Assembly: GCA_964587525.1 (NCBI GenBank)
Contig: CAZPLZ010000030.1
Span: 1 to 22,196, forward strand
Source: CAZPLZ01 sp964587525
GTDB taxonomy: Bacteria; Oederibacteriota; CAKKQC01
Length of the DNA: 22,196 nt
Direction: 5' to 3'
Each line of letters opens with the position of its first letter. The first letter of the stretch is position 1. Shown piece after piece: positions 7,549-14,066 of the stretch. The notes under the pieces are model-generated. The model searched no databases. It saw only the letters and a list, made by a program, of their open reading frames with translations, and had not been told where the DNA came from. The position numbers were made by a program, and so were the translations under genes.

Positions 7549-8619
7549 TCATCGACCTCGGAGAAGCTTCTCAAGCTCCTCCGCCTGCTCGGTGGAGCAA
7601 GCGGAAAACGCCGTTTCCTGTGAGATCGTTCGACTCTTCACAAGCTGGTGCAGGGCCTGGACCATCGTCTGCATGCCATGCACCTGTCCAGTCTGCTGAA
7701 GCGAGTACACCTGATGCACCTTCTCCTCACGAATCAGGTTCCTGATAGCAGGCGTCAGCGTGAGCACTTCCGCCACCAGCGCCTGCCCGCTCCCGTCAGC
7801 CTTGAGAAGCAATTCCTGGCAGATGACCGCCTCCAGTACGAACGCCAACTGGGTCCGCACCTGCGGCTGCTGGTGCGCCGGGAACACGTCAATAATCCGG
7901 TTGATCACCGAGATGGCGTCGGGCGTGTGCAGCGTGGCGAAGACGAGGTGACCGGTCTCCGCGATGATGAGCGCTGACTCCATCGTCTCCAGATCGCGCA
8001 TCTCGCCGACCAGGACCACGTCCGGGTCTTCCCGCAGCGCGTACTTCAACGCCGTTGAAAACTTAGCGGTATCGTGCCCGACCTCACGCTGGTTCACGAT
8101 AGATTTCCTGTGGGGATGAATGTATTCGATCGGATCTTCCACGGTAAGAATATGAAGGGGCTCGTGCTCGTTGATGTAGTTAATCATGGAAGCCAGGGTC
8201 GTGCTCTTGCCAGAGCCCGTCGACCCGCTGACGATCACCAGCCCCTTGTCCATATTGACCAGGGTGTTGACCACTTTCGGCAGCGACAACTCCTCGAAGG
8301 AGGGAATCTTGGACGGGATCATGTGCAGCACCGCGGAGACCGTTCCCCGCTGGCGGAACACGTTCGCCCGGATGCGGGCCTGATTCTCCAAGCCGAAGGA
8401 GAGATCCAGATCCCACTCTCGCTCGAACTGCTCCTTCTGCTCGTCGGTGAGAAAGCTGTAGACGACCTTCTGACAGACGTCCGCGGAGAGCCGCTCCCCA
8501 TCCAGGGGAACCATCATCCCCCTGATGCGCAACACGGGGGGCAGTCCGACCGTCAAATACAGGTCGGAAGCTTGGCGGCTGGACATCTCCCCCAGGACGG
8601 TTTCTAACGTGACTGGCAC
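7549..8619 (-). CDS. pilT: Type IV pilus retraction ATPase PilT
   Basis: Hexameric motor ATPase that depolymerises the pilus for twitching and DNA uptake. The 356-residue length is typical of PilT and too short for the extension ATPase PilB. Motifs in order: ASDLYLTVGLPPVLRI (17-32), Walker A GSTGSGKST (132-140), Asp box ILTVEDPIEY (157-166), Walker B DPDVVLVGEMRD (198-209), His box ETGHLVFATLHT (221-232), and an exact C-terminal AIRNLIREEKVHQVYS motif, which is required for retraction in studied PilT proteins. The start is GTG 8619, with AGGAAGG and AAAGGGG upstream. It is the first gene of the pilus block and follows the largest intergenic gap in that region. Confidence 0.96.
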   Translation of the reverse strand: MPVTLETVLGEMSSRQASDLYLTVGLPPVLRIRGMMVPLDGERLSADVCQKVVYSFLTDEQKEQFEREWDLDLSFGLENQARIRANVFRQRGTVSAVLHMIPSKIPSFEELSLPKVVNTLVNMDKGLVIVSGSTGSGKSTTLASMINYINEHEPLHILTVEDPIEYIHPHRKSIVNQREVGHDTAKFSTALKYALREDPDVVLVGEMRDLETMESALIIAETGHLVFATLHTPDAISVINRIIDVFPAHQQPQVRTQLAFVLEAVICQELLLKADGSGQALVAEVLTLTPAIRNLIREEKVHQVYSLQQTGQVHGMQTMVQALHQLVKSRTISQETAFSACSTEQAEELEKLLRGR

Positions 8620-8739
8620 GCCCCTTTTCCCTTCCTGTCAACTCTATCGGATGGGCAAGGGCGCTGCAAGACCCTTAATTAACGCAGCTTTTTAGCGATA
8701 GTTCTGACGTTACGGGTCTGGTTGTCATACACGGCCTTG
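8620..8739 (-). promoter_or_regulatory. aroE-pilT intergenic gap with a possible weak promoter
   Basis: This 120-base gap separates aroE from the pilus genes and is the most natural place for a pilus operon promoter. Reading the minus strand, TTGCAG (8664-8669) and TAGAGT (8641-8646) are 17 bases apart, a sigma-70-like but poor match (3 of 6 and 4 of 6), and would give a leader of only about 15 bases. The gap is locally A/T-richer than the genes around it (TTAATTAAG, TATCGCTAAAAAG). I see no convincing terminator hairpin. Function is inferred from position only. Confidence 0.2.
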
Positions 8740-9579
8740 TTATATTTTCAGGGCTTGGGTCAAGGCCCGGCGCATCACCTCAACCGGCGCCCGGCGGTGT
8801 GTCCAGCGCTCAAAGACCAGGGCGCCCTGATGCAAAAGCATCCCCGTTCCATTGATGGCCTTCACACCCCGCCGGCGCGCCACGCGAAGCAGCGCGGTCT
8901 CAGGCGGGTTGTAGATCAGGTCCGCCACCTTCAGCGGCGGCGCAAGTGCGGAAGCGGGAACCAGACTTGGCTCCCGCTTGAGGCCGGCTGACGTGGCGTT
9001 CACCAACAGGTCAGCCTGACCGAGGAGCCGCGGCCAGTCAGTTCTCGGCCCAAGCGGATATGCCCTGACCTTCACGCCCAGGGTCCGGCAGATGGCGCGC
9101 GCGAGCCGGGTGGCACGGCCCAGCGTGCGGTTCACAAGGGTGAGTTCGCGCGTGCCGGCGTCCGCGAGGGCAAACGCAACTGCCCGGGCCGCGCCTCCGG
9201 CGCCCAGGACCACCACCCGGGCACCGCGCGGGTGAAAGCCCCACGCTTCCTTGAGGGACCGCAGGAAGCCCTCCCCGTCCGTGTTGTGTCCTAGAAGGCG
9301 CCCACCCGCGCACGTCACCGTGTTGACCGCACCGACACGGCGGGCCTCACGTGTCACCCGGTCCATGAGATGAAGCGCCGCTTCCTTCAACGGGATCGTC
9401 AGGTTGATCCCCTCGAACCCCAGTGCCACCGTGCCGCGCAGCGCCTTTTTTAATTGATGCAACGGCACGTGGAACTTGAGATACCTGTACGGGAGGCCGA
9501 GTGCTCTAAACGCCGCGTTGTGCATCGCGGGTGACAGGCTGTGGGCCACTGGATCGCCAAAGACACCGACCAGTTTCAT
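8740..9579 (-). CDS. aroE: Shikimate dehydrogenase
   Basis: Reduces 3-dehydroshikimate to shikimate with NADPH in the chorismate pathway, in the cytoplasm. The 279 residues match the family length. Shikimate-binding SLSP (14-17) and NLTIPLK with the catalytic Lys65 are present, as is the paired catalytic Asp101 in HNTDGEGF. The Rossmann loop GAGGAARA (126-133) is followed by VNRT (149-152), the NRT form linked to NADP preference. The C-terminal GMLLHQGALVFERWT has the expected substrate-binding Gln. The ATG overlaps the stop of the YfiH gene (ATGA), so the two are co-translated. Its place between cell wall and pilus genes has no obvious functional reason; it looks like a housekeeping passenger in the operon. 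Confidence 0.97.
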   Translation of the reverse strand: MKLVGVFGDPVAHSLSPAMHNAAFRALGLPYRYLKFHVPLHQLKKALRGTVALGFEGINLTIPLKEAALHLMDRVTREARRVGAVNTVTCAGGRLLGHNTDGEGFLRSLKEAWGFHPRGARVVVLGAGGAARAVAFALADAGTRELTLVNRTLGRATRLARAICRTLGVKVRAYPLGPRTDWPRLLGQADLLVNATSAGLKREPSLVPASALAPPLKVADLIYNPPETALLRVARRRGVKAINGTGMLLHQGALVFERWTHRRAPVEVMRRALTQALKI

Positions 9580-10313
9580 ACCAGCATGGCGACGGTGGCC
9601 TGCCGGCCAGACGAGGCTTGGTCACGGCGGGCAGAATGGAACCACCCCGCTTCGCAGTGAGTGCAATACGGACAGACGGACACCTGCTCAAGCGGGATAC
9701 GTCCATCCAACAATTGCCGCCGATTGGCCTCGCGCAGATCCGCCCGCCAGTGGAATTCCCCCGACGGGCTCAGCACATCCTGGCCATACGGTAGCCCCCT
9801 CACGAAGGCCTCCCGGACATCTTCGCCCACCTCGTAACACGGCCCCGCGATCGCGGGTCCCACGGCGGCGACGCAATCGCCAGGCCGGGTCCCAAAGGTT
9901 TCGAACATGGTCAGCACCGTTTTCCACAGTACGGAACGCACGGTTCCGCGCCATCCGGCGTGCACGAGGCCAAGGGCAGGGGTGCGCTGATCACAAATCA
10001 CGATACTCAGGCAGTCAGCCGTGAGCACGGCCAGCGGGGTCCCCTTCAACACGGTGATCAGCGCATCCGCTTCCGGCGGTTCAGCCAGCAGATCAGCCAG
10101 GTTTCGCTGGTCCACCACCACCACGTGGTCGCCATGCACCTGCCGCGGGATCAACGGCGTACGCGGCAAACCGAGTTGCAACCACTCCACCTGGTCACCG
10201 CCCTTCCGGCTGAGGTAAAAGTGCTTGAGGTAGGGTAGCGACTCCAGCCCCGCCGCGGCGACGTACGACACGGGGCCAGCCTGGCGGATTGGAAACTCGG
10301 CTGTCTGAATCAC
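9576..10313 (-). CDS. YfiH/LACC1-family polyphenol oxidase / purine nucleoside phosphorylase
   Basis: Member of the YfiH (DUF152, Cu-oxidase_4) family. Relatives have been described as multi-copper laccases and, more recently, as zinc-dependent purine nucleoside phosphorylase/adenosine deaminase enzymes; E. coli YfiH is also reported to edit muropeptides (from memory). The 245 residues contain SRKGG (35-39), QVHGD with His60, ADCLSIVI with Cys101, HAGWRGT with His118, GPAIAGPCYEVGEDV (152-166) and CTHCEAGWFHSARRD (217-231). The His-Cys-His metal set is complete. GTG 10313 starts directly after the amidase stop, with only a weak ribosome-binding site, so coupling is likely. This family is often encoded next to ftsZ in diverse bacteria, which fits its place here. 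Confidence 0.92.
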   Translation of the reverse strand: MIQTAEFPIRQAGPVSYVAAAGLESLPYLKHFYLSRKGGDQVEWLQLGLPRTPLIPRQVHGDHVVVVDQRNLADLLAEPPEADALITVLKGTPLAVLTADCLSIVICDQRTPALGLVHAGWRGTVRSVLWKTVLTMFETFGTRPGDCVAAVGPAIAGPCYEVGEDVREAFVRGLPYGQDVLSPSGEFHWRADLREANRRQLLDGRIPLEQVSVCPYCTHCEAGWFHSARRDQASSGRQATVAMLV

Positions 10314-11429
10314 CTACGTTGCTGTTCTCGCCGCAAGGAGACCGGCCGTGATAGATTCAGCCAACTGCTGCCGGTACCGGGTGCTGCGCAGCTTTTTCTC
10401 CTCGCGTGAGTTGCTGATGAACCCCACCTCGACGAGGACCGCCGGGCGCTGGGCCTGCGCGAGCACGTAAAACGGCGCCTCGAAGACGCGCTTTTCGGCG
10501 CGGCCGATAAGGTTCAGCCGCCGGACCATCGATTCCTCGATCGCCCCCGCAACCCGGACACTGGCGTTATGGTACTGTCGCTGCTCGAGATCGCTCAGGA
10601 TGATCTCGAGGTAAGGAGCTTCGGCGTTCTCGCGGCGGACGGTAGCGGCATGGGCGCTGCGGAGTGCACGATGGCCATACACGTACGTCTCGATCCCCCG
10701 GGCGGACCGGTCGCGAGCAGAGTTCACGTGGATACTGACAAACAGATCCGCTTTGGCGGCACGGGTGATGTGCACCCGCTTCTGCAAGGAGACATACGTG
10801 TCGCGCTCCCGGGTCATGGTGACCTTGATCCCCTTTGATCTGAGCTGCCGGGCAATCCGCAACGCCAGGTCCAGGGTCACGCTCTTTTCGCACATCCGGC
10901 TTCTTCCACGGGCGCCGCAATCCGCCCCGCCGTGCCCGGGATCCAGCACGATGTGAAAAGGCTTCGCAGCGGAAGTGTTGGTGGCGGTGCGCAGAAGTTT
11001 CAAATGCTTATGGGGCACCACCCAGGATGACGTCACACCCAGTTCGGCCAGCACGCGCACCAACGAACGGGGGGTCACGGAGGGCAGGCCGCCCACCAAG
11101 CGCACCGGATCCGGAAGCCACACCGCAGACCGGCCTTGGCGAAGCGCCGGATTCAAACCGGCCGCCAGTTTCAGGGAGCGCCCATCTCGGGACAGCGTCA
11201 CGTACGGAAGCCGGGTCTCAATCCTGACGGTATCGCCAAGCGCCGCCTTCATCCCCATCACCAGCGGAACCAAACGCTCACCGTTTCGCTCTATGACAGG
11301 CACGCTCGTGCGTTGGCCAGCCCGCTCAATCGTCAGGACGGAACCCAATGAGCCAGTGGCAGCGGGCAGTAACGCCGCTGCCAGCCCGATTACGGTTCCT
11401 TTGAAAATCAGTCCCGAGATCCAGTTCAT
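10314..11429 (-). CDS. Secreted N-acetylmuramoyl-L-alanine amidase (Amidase_3)
   Basis: Zinc amidase that cuts the stem peptide from the glycan strand, typically for daughter-cell separation. The protein (371 residues) begins with a signal peptide or anchor (about 1-30). It continues with a beta-rich N-terminal region (about 31-150) that resembles a copper-amine-oxidase-N or AMIN-like targeting domain, although I am not certain which. The Amidase_3 catalytic domain runs from about 158 to the end: VLDPGHGG with His166, CEKSVTLDLA with Glu181, SIHVNS with His234, and VEVGFISN with the catalytic Glu334, so the active site is complete. ATG 11429 has the strong ribosome-binding site GAGGGGGG. It is the first gene after the palindrome downstream of ftsZ, and is likely the amidase of this divisome. 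Confidence 0.94.
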   Translation of the reverse strand: MNWISGLIFKGTVIGLAAALLPAATGSLGSVLTIERAGQRTSVPVIERNGERLVPLVMGMKAALGDTVRIETRLPYVTLSRDGRSLKLAAGLNPALRQGRSAVWLPDPVRLVGGLPSVTPRSLVRVLAELGVTSSWVVPHKHLKLLRTATNTSAAKPFHIVLDPGHGGADCGARGRSRMCEKSVTLDLALRIARQLRSKGIKVTMTRERDTYVSLQKRVHITRAAKADLFVSIHVNSARDRSARGIETYVYGHRALRSAHAATVRRENAEAPYLEIILSDLEQRQYHNASVRVAGAIEESMVRRLNLIGRAEKRVFEAPFYVLAQAQRPAVLVEVGFISNSREEKKLRSTRYRQQLAESITAGLLAARTAT

Positions 11430-11448
11430 CTTCCCCCCTCAAGAGGGG
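11430..11448 (-). promoter_or_regulatory. Amidase ribosome-binding site inside a possible competing hairpin
   Basis: On the minus strand the leader reads CCCCTC TT GAGGGG then GGAAG and the amidase ATG. The Shine-Dalgarno sequence GAGGGGGG (11433-11440) can pair perfectly with CCCCTC (11443-11448). That CCCCTC contains the outermost end of the large palindrome just upstream, which would use the CCCCT in its own stem. The two structures are therefore mutually exclusive on paper: the big stem frees the ribosome-binding site, the small one hides it. The sequence is plain; the switch is inference. Confidence 0.35.
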
Positions 11449-11511
11449 ACGTACTTGAAATATTGAAATTCCTCGCGCAGAGGGAATTTCAATATTTCAA
11501 GTACGTCCCCT
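11444..11511. repeat. Long perfect palindrome between ftsZ and the amidase gene
   Basis: Two 29-base arms, 11444-11472 and 11483-11511, are perfect reverse complements around a 10-base centre (TCGCGCAGAG on the plus strand). The left arm begins AGGGGACGTACTTGAAATAT and continues to end in TTCC. It has no coding capacity, fills the gap right after the ftsZ stop (11536), and ends 14 bases before the amidase start. No T-run follows the stem on the minus strand, so it is not a standard intrinsic terminator. Arm length, AGGGGAC ends and small size look like a REP/MITE-type mobile palindrome. Similar in layout to the palindrome upstream of ftsZ. Confidence 0.9.
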
Positions 11512-11531
11512 AATTCTACGTCCCCTAATTC
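11502..11531. repeat. 15-base tandem duplication at the palindrome edge
   Basis: TACGTCCCCTAATTC occurs twice head to tail (11502-11516 and 11517-11531), followed by a partial TAATTC that runs into the ftsZ stop codon. The first copy overlaps the end of the right palindrome arm, so the extra copy is a duplicated palindrome tip plus flank. This could be a trace of a second insertion, of excision, or of replication slippage at the hairpin. Confidence 0.9.
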
Positions 11532-11535
11532 TAAT

Positions 11536-12699
11536 TCAGTTCCGGGGAACAGCGGTGGGTCCGTTTTTACCTTTGCGCAAGTATGCCGGGATGTCCATAT
11601 TGTCTTTGTCTTCCCGGACCGGACCCGCCTCCCGGTCCCCGGCAGGCCGGGACTGCCGCTGGGGCCATAGTGAAGGCCGGTACAGCGGGATGCCGCGCAA
11701 CTGATCTCTCTCGGCGTGCAACTCGAACTCCGGCGGGAACGGTTCCACCGAACTCAAGCTCGAGGCCAGGACTTGAACCCGGATCTCGCCCTGCATCGAT
11801 TCATCCAGATAGATACCCTGCGCGAGCTTGACATCGCCCTCGGCCACTTTCCCCAGTTCGGCGGTGATCGCCTTCACCTCGCTCATGGCGAGATCCGGAC
11901 CGCCGCTTAAGCTGACCAGCAGGCTCTTCGATGAGCCGAGCTGCCCTTCCTCAAGGAAGGGAAACTCCAGCAGCGCCCGGGTGGCATCCGCCACCCGCGA
12001 CTCACCCTTGCCGGTGCCCACGGCGAATGCCGCCTGGCCCGCGCCTTTGAACAACGTCCGGATGTCGGCCAGATCCACGTTCATGCGGCCGGGCCTCAAC
12101 AGGATGTCCACAACGCCGCGGACAGCCTGCAGGATGACCTCGTCCATATACACGAACGCTTCTTCCACGGCGACGAGCGAAGGGATGCTGAAGAGACGCT
12201 GGTTGGACAGCGGAACGTACACATCCACCTTTCCCTTGATTTCCCTGAGGCCCTCCTCAGCTACTTCGTGGTGGCGCCGCTTTTCATGGTCAAACGGCGT
12301 GGTGACCAGCGCGATGGTCAGGGCGCTCGTCTCTTTGGACAGCTCCCCCACGACCGGTGTGGCGCCGGTCCCAGTTCCCTTGCCGAACCCGGCGATAAGA
12401 AACAAGAGGTCATTGGCCCCCAGGAAATCCCGGATCTTATCCGCGTCCTCCTGGGCCGCCTTGCGTCCAATCTGTGGGTCCATGCCCGCGCCATGGCCGC
12501 GTGTCAGTTTGGTCCCGATCTGTAGCGAGCGGACCTCCGGGCAGTTGCCCAAGTCCTTGATCGCCGTGTTAATAACACCACACTCGACGCCTGGCAGGTG
12601 TTCGCGGGCGACCCGCTTGACGATCATGCCTCCCGCATTGCCCACTCCTACCACCTTCACCCGCACCTTGCCCATCTCCGGTTCATCGCATCCAATCAT
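11536..12699 (-). CDS. ftsZ: Divergent cell division GTPase FtsZ
   Basis: Tubulin-like GTPase that forms the Z-ring. Its 387 residues and its place after ftsQ and ftsA fit FtsZ. Start at ATG 12699, with AGGAGG six bases upstream. Seen: VVGVGNAGG (16-24), signature loop GKGTGTG (106-112) instead of the usual GGGTGTG, NTAIKDL where NTD is usual (44-50), FDHEKRR replacing the usual FEGKKR, guanine-contact Asn in SNQRL (166), and an intact T7 catalytic loop NVDLAD (207-212) with both acidic residues. A short linker (about 325-363) leads to the conserved C-terminal peptide MDIPAYLRK, which binds FtsA in known systems. The key catalytic loop and tail argue for a working FtsZ, but the body is far from the norm. 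Long palindromes flank the gene on both sides. Confidence 0.93.
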   Translation of the reverse strand: MIGCDEPEMGKVRVKVVGVGNAGGMIVKRVAREHLPGVECGVINTAIKDLGNCPEVRSLQIGTKLTRGHGAGMDPQIGRKAAQEDADKIRDFLGANDLLFLIAGFGKGTGTGATPVVGELSKETSALTIALVTTPFDHEKRRHHEVAEEGLREIKGKVDVYVPLSNQRLFSIPSLVAVEEAFVYMDEVILQAVRGVVDILLRPGRMNVDLADIRTLFKGAGQAAFAVGTGKGESRVADATRALLEFPFLEEGQLGSSKSLLVSLSGGPDLAMSEVKAITAELGKVAEGDVKLAQGIYLDESMQGEIRVQVLASSLSSVEPFPPEFELHAERDQLRGIPLYRPSLWPQRQSRPAGDREAGPVREDKDNMDIPAYLRKGKNGPTAVPRN

Positions 12700-12705
12700 C
12701 GCCAG

Positions 12706-12711
12706 CCTCCT
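12706..12711 (-). promoter_or_regulatory. ftsZ: ftsZ ribosome-binding site beside a hairpin
   Basis: AGGAGG on the minus strand, six bases before the ATG at 12699, fixes the ftsZ start. It lies only seven bases downstream of the end of the 25-bp palindrome stem, separated by TAAATAA, so a folded stem would sit right at the edge of the ribosome footprint. Confidence 0.8.
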
Positions 12712-12718
12712 TTTATTT

Positions 12719-12799
12719 AGGGGTCAGAGCTTGACATTTGACAGATGACAGGAGACGACGAACAGTTACACATTTGTCAAATGTCAAGCTCTGACCCCT
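12719..12799. repeat. Long perfect palindrome between ftsA and ftsZ
   Basis: Two 25-base arms, 12719-12743 and 12775-12799, are perfect reverse complements. The arm begins AGGGGTCAGAGCTTGACATT and ends in TGACA. The 31-base centre can extend the stem by ATG/CAT after one mismatch. The element fills nearly the whole ftsA-ftsZ gap (ftsA stop at 12813, ftsZ start at 12699). On the minus strand the stem is followed by TAAATAAAAGG, with no T-run; on the plus strand it is followed by TCTTTTTATTATTTT, but no plus-strand gene ends here. Each arm holds a TTGACA, which might serve as a -35 element. It looks like a non-coding mobile palindrome (REP/MITE type) rather than an ordinary terminator. Confidence 0.9.
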
Positions 12800-12812
12800 C
12801 TTTTTATTATTT

Positions 12813-14066
12813 TCAGGATTCATGCCACAAATCTTTGAGCCATCTCGTCACCCCACTCAAGGGGAAACGGCGCCGCCTCACGTCTACGTGCCGGCGCTGC
12901 GTCACCGCCTCCTGCAGAAGACCCACCACCGTAGCGTACGCCGGCAACCCCAGAACGTCCGGGGCGTTGGGCAGCGGGGTCGGCTCCCCCACGCGCGCCG
13001 AAATCTGCGAGAACACCTGCTCAGCCTTCTCCACGATGAAGGGCAGCGCCGCGCACCCCCCGGTCAGCACCAAGCCACCGCCCAGTTGTTCCTCGGTGCA
13101 GCCGGCGGAGCGCAGCTCCTCCCGGACCTGCTCCAGGATCTCCTCGATCCGTGGCTCGATGATGCGTGCGATCGCCCGCTTAGGAACCGACTTCGGCTGG
13201 CGACCCCCCACGGCCGGGATGTGCGCCATCTCACCGTCACCCACCTCGGAAGCTAGACTGCACCCTGCGCGGCACTTGATCTCCTCGGCTGCCGCAAAGG
13301 GGATGCGCAGGCCGAACGCGATATCCTTGGTGATCTGGTACCCGCCCAGCGTGATGACCCCCACATGGCGAAGCGCCTTTCCCATCATCACGGCCATGTC
13401 GGTTGTCCCACCGCCAATGTCGAGGCTGATGACTCCCAGCTCCCGCTCCTCGTGGGTCAGCACCGACTTTTCTGAGGCGAACGCTTGCAGGATCAATCCC
13501 CCAAACGTGAGTTCCGCGCGCCGCACCGAGCGGATGACATTCTGAATGCAGGTGATCGCCCCCGTGATGATCGTCACCCGCGCCTCCAGCTTGCTGCCGT
13601 ACATGCCCACCGGGTTGCGGATTCCATCCTGGTTGTCCACCGAAAATTCCTGAACGATCGCGTGCAGAATTTCATGGTCAGACGGCAGCGAGATGTTCTG
13701 CGCCTGGTCGATCACCCGCTTCAGGTCATCCTCGGTGATCTCGTGATCTCGGTTGGCGATCGTAATCATCGCCTGGCTGCTCGCCGTGCGGATATGGTTC
13801 CCGCCAATCGAAGCGTACACCACCCCGGCCTTCGCGCCAGACTGTCCCTCCGCCTCCTGGAGGGCACGCTGGATGGCTTCCACCGTTGATTCGATATCCA
13901 CCACCGTACCCTTCTGCATCCCGTGTGAGGCAGCCTGTCCCATCCCCAGCACGGAAAGGGCTCCCCCTTTCGAAAGCCCGAGGACCGCGCACACTTTGGT
14001 CGTTCCAAGATCAAGCGCGGTGAGCACCTCTTCGCCCGTTTCCTGATTCGTCGGTAACGTGATCAT
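12813..14066 (-). CDS. ftsA: Cell division protein FtsA
   Basis: Actin-fold ATPase that ties the Z-ring to the membrane and recruits the late divisome. I choose ATG 14066 (417 residues, MITLPTNQETGEEVLTALDL). It overlaps the ftsQ stop by four bases and gives the expected distance to the first motif; the frame runs upstream to 14123 inside ftsQ without support. Motifs: phosphate-1 LDLGTTKVCAV (18-28), the SHE (1C) subdomain (about 85-165), phosphate-2 LDIGGGTTD (215-223), and the adenosine motif LTGGCAALP near the C-terminal third. The last residues, VTRWLKDLWHES, form the amphipathic membrane-targeting helix expected of FtsA. The downstream neighbour ftsZ is separated by the palindrome. Confidence 0.97.
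   Translation of the reverse strand: MITLPTNQETGEEVLTALDLGTTKVCAVLGLSKGGALSVLGMGQAASHGMQKGTVVDIESTVEAIQRALQEAEGQSGAKAGVVYASIGGNHIRTASSQAMITIANRDHEITEDDLKRVIDQAQNISLPSDHEILHAIVQEFSVDNQDGIRNPVGMYGSKLEARVTIITGAITCIQNVIRSVRRAELTFGGLILQAFASEKSVLTHEERELGVISLDIGGGTTDMAVMMGKALRHVGVITLGGYQITKDIAFGLRIPFAAAEEIKCRAGCSLASEVGDGEMAHIPAVGGRQPKSVPKRAIARIIEPRIEEILEQVREELRSAGCTEEQLGGGLVLTGGCAALPFIVEKAEQVFSQISARVGEPTPLPNAPDVLGLPAYATVVGLLQEAVTQRRHVDVRRRRFPLSGVTRWLKDLWHES

Noticed and set aside
8740..11429. Horizontally acquired island between the division and pilus blocks
   Set aside because: Base composition and codon feel match the neighbours, junctions are overlapping or adjacent, and no integrase, tRNA or direct repeats flank the stretch.
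12719..12799. Intrinsic terminator for ftsA
   Set aside because: The stem is much longer than usual, has a 31-base centre, and is not followed by a T-run on the coding strand. The T-rich side faces the plus strand, where no gene ends.
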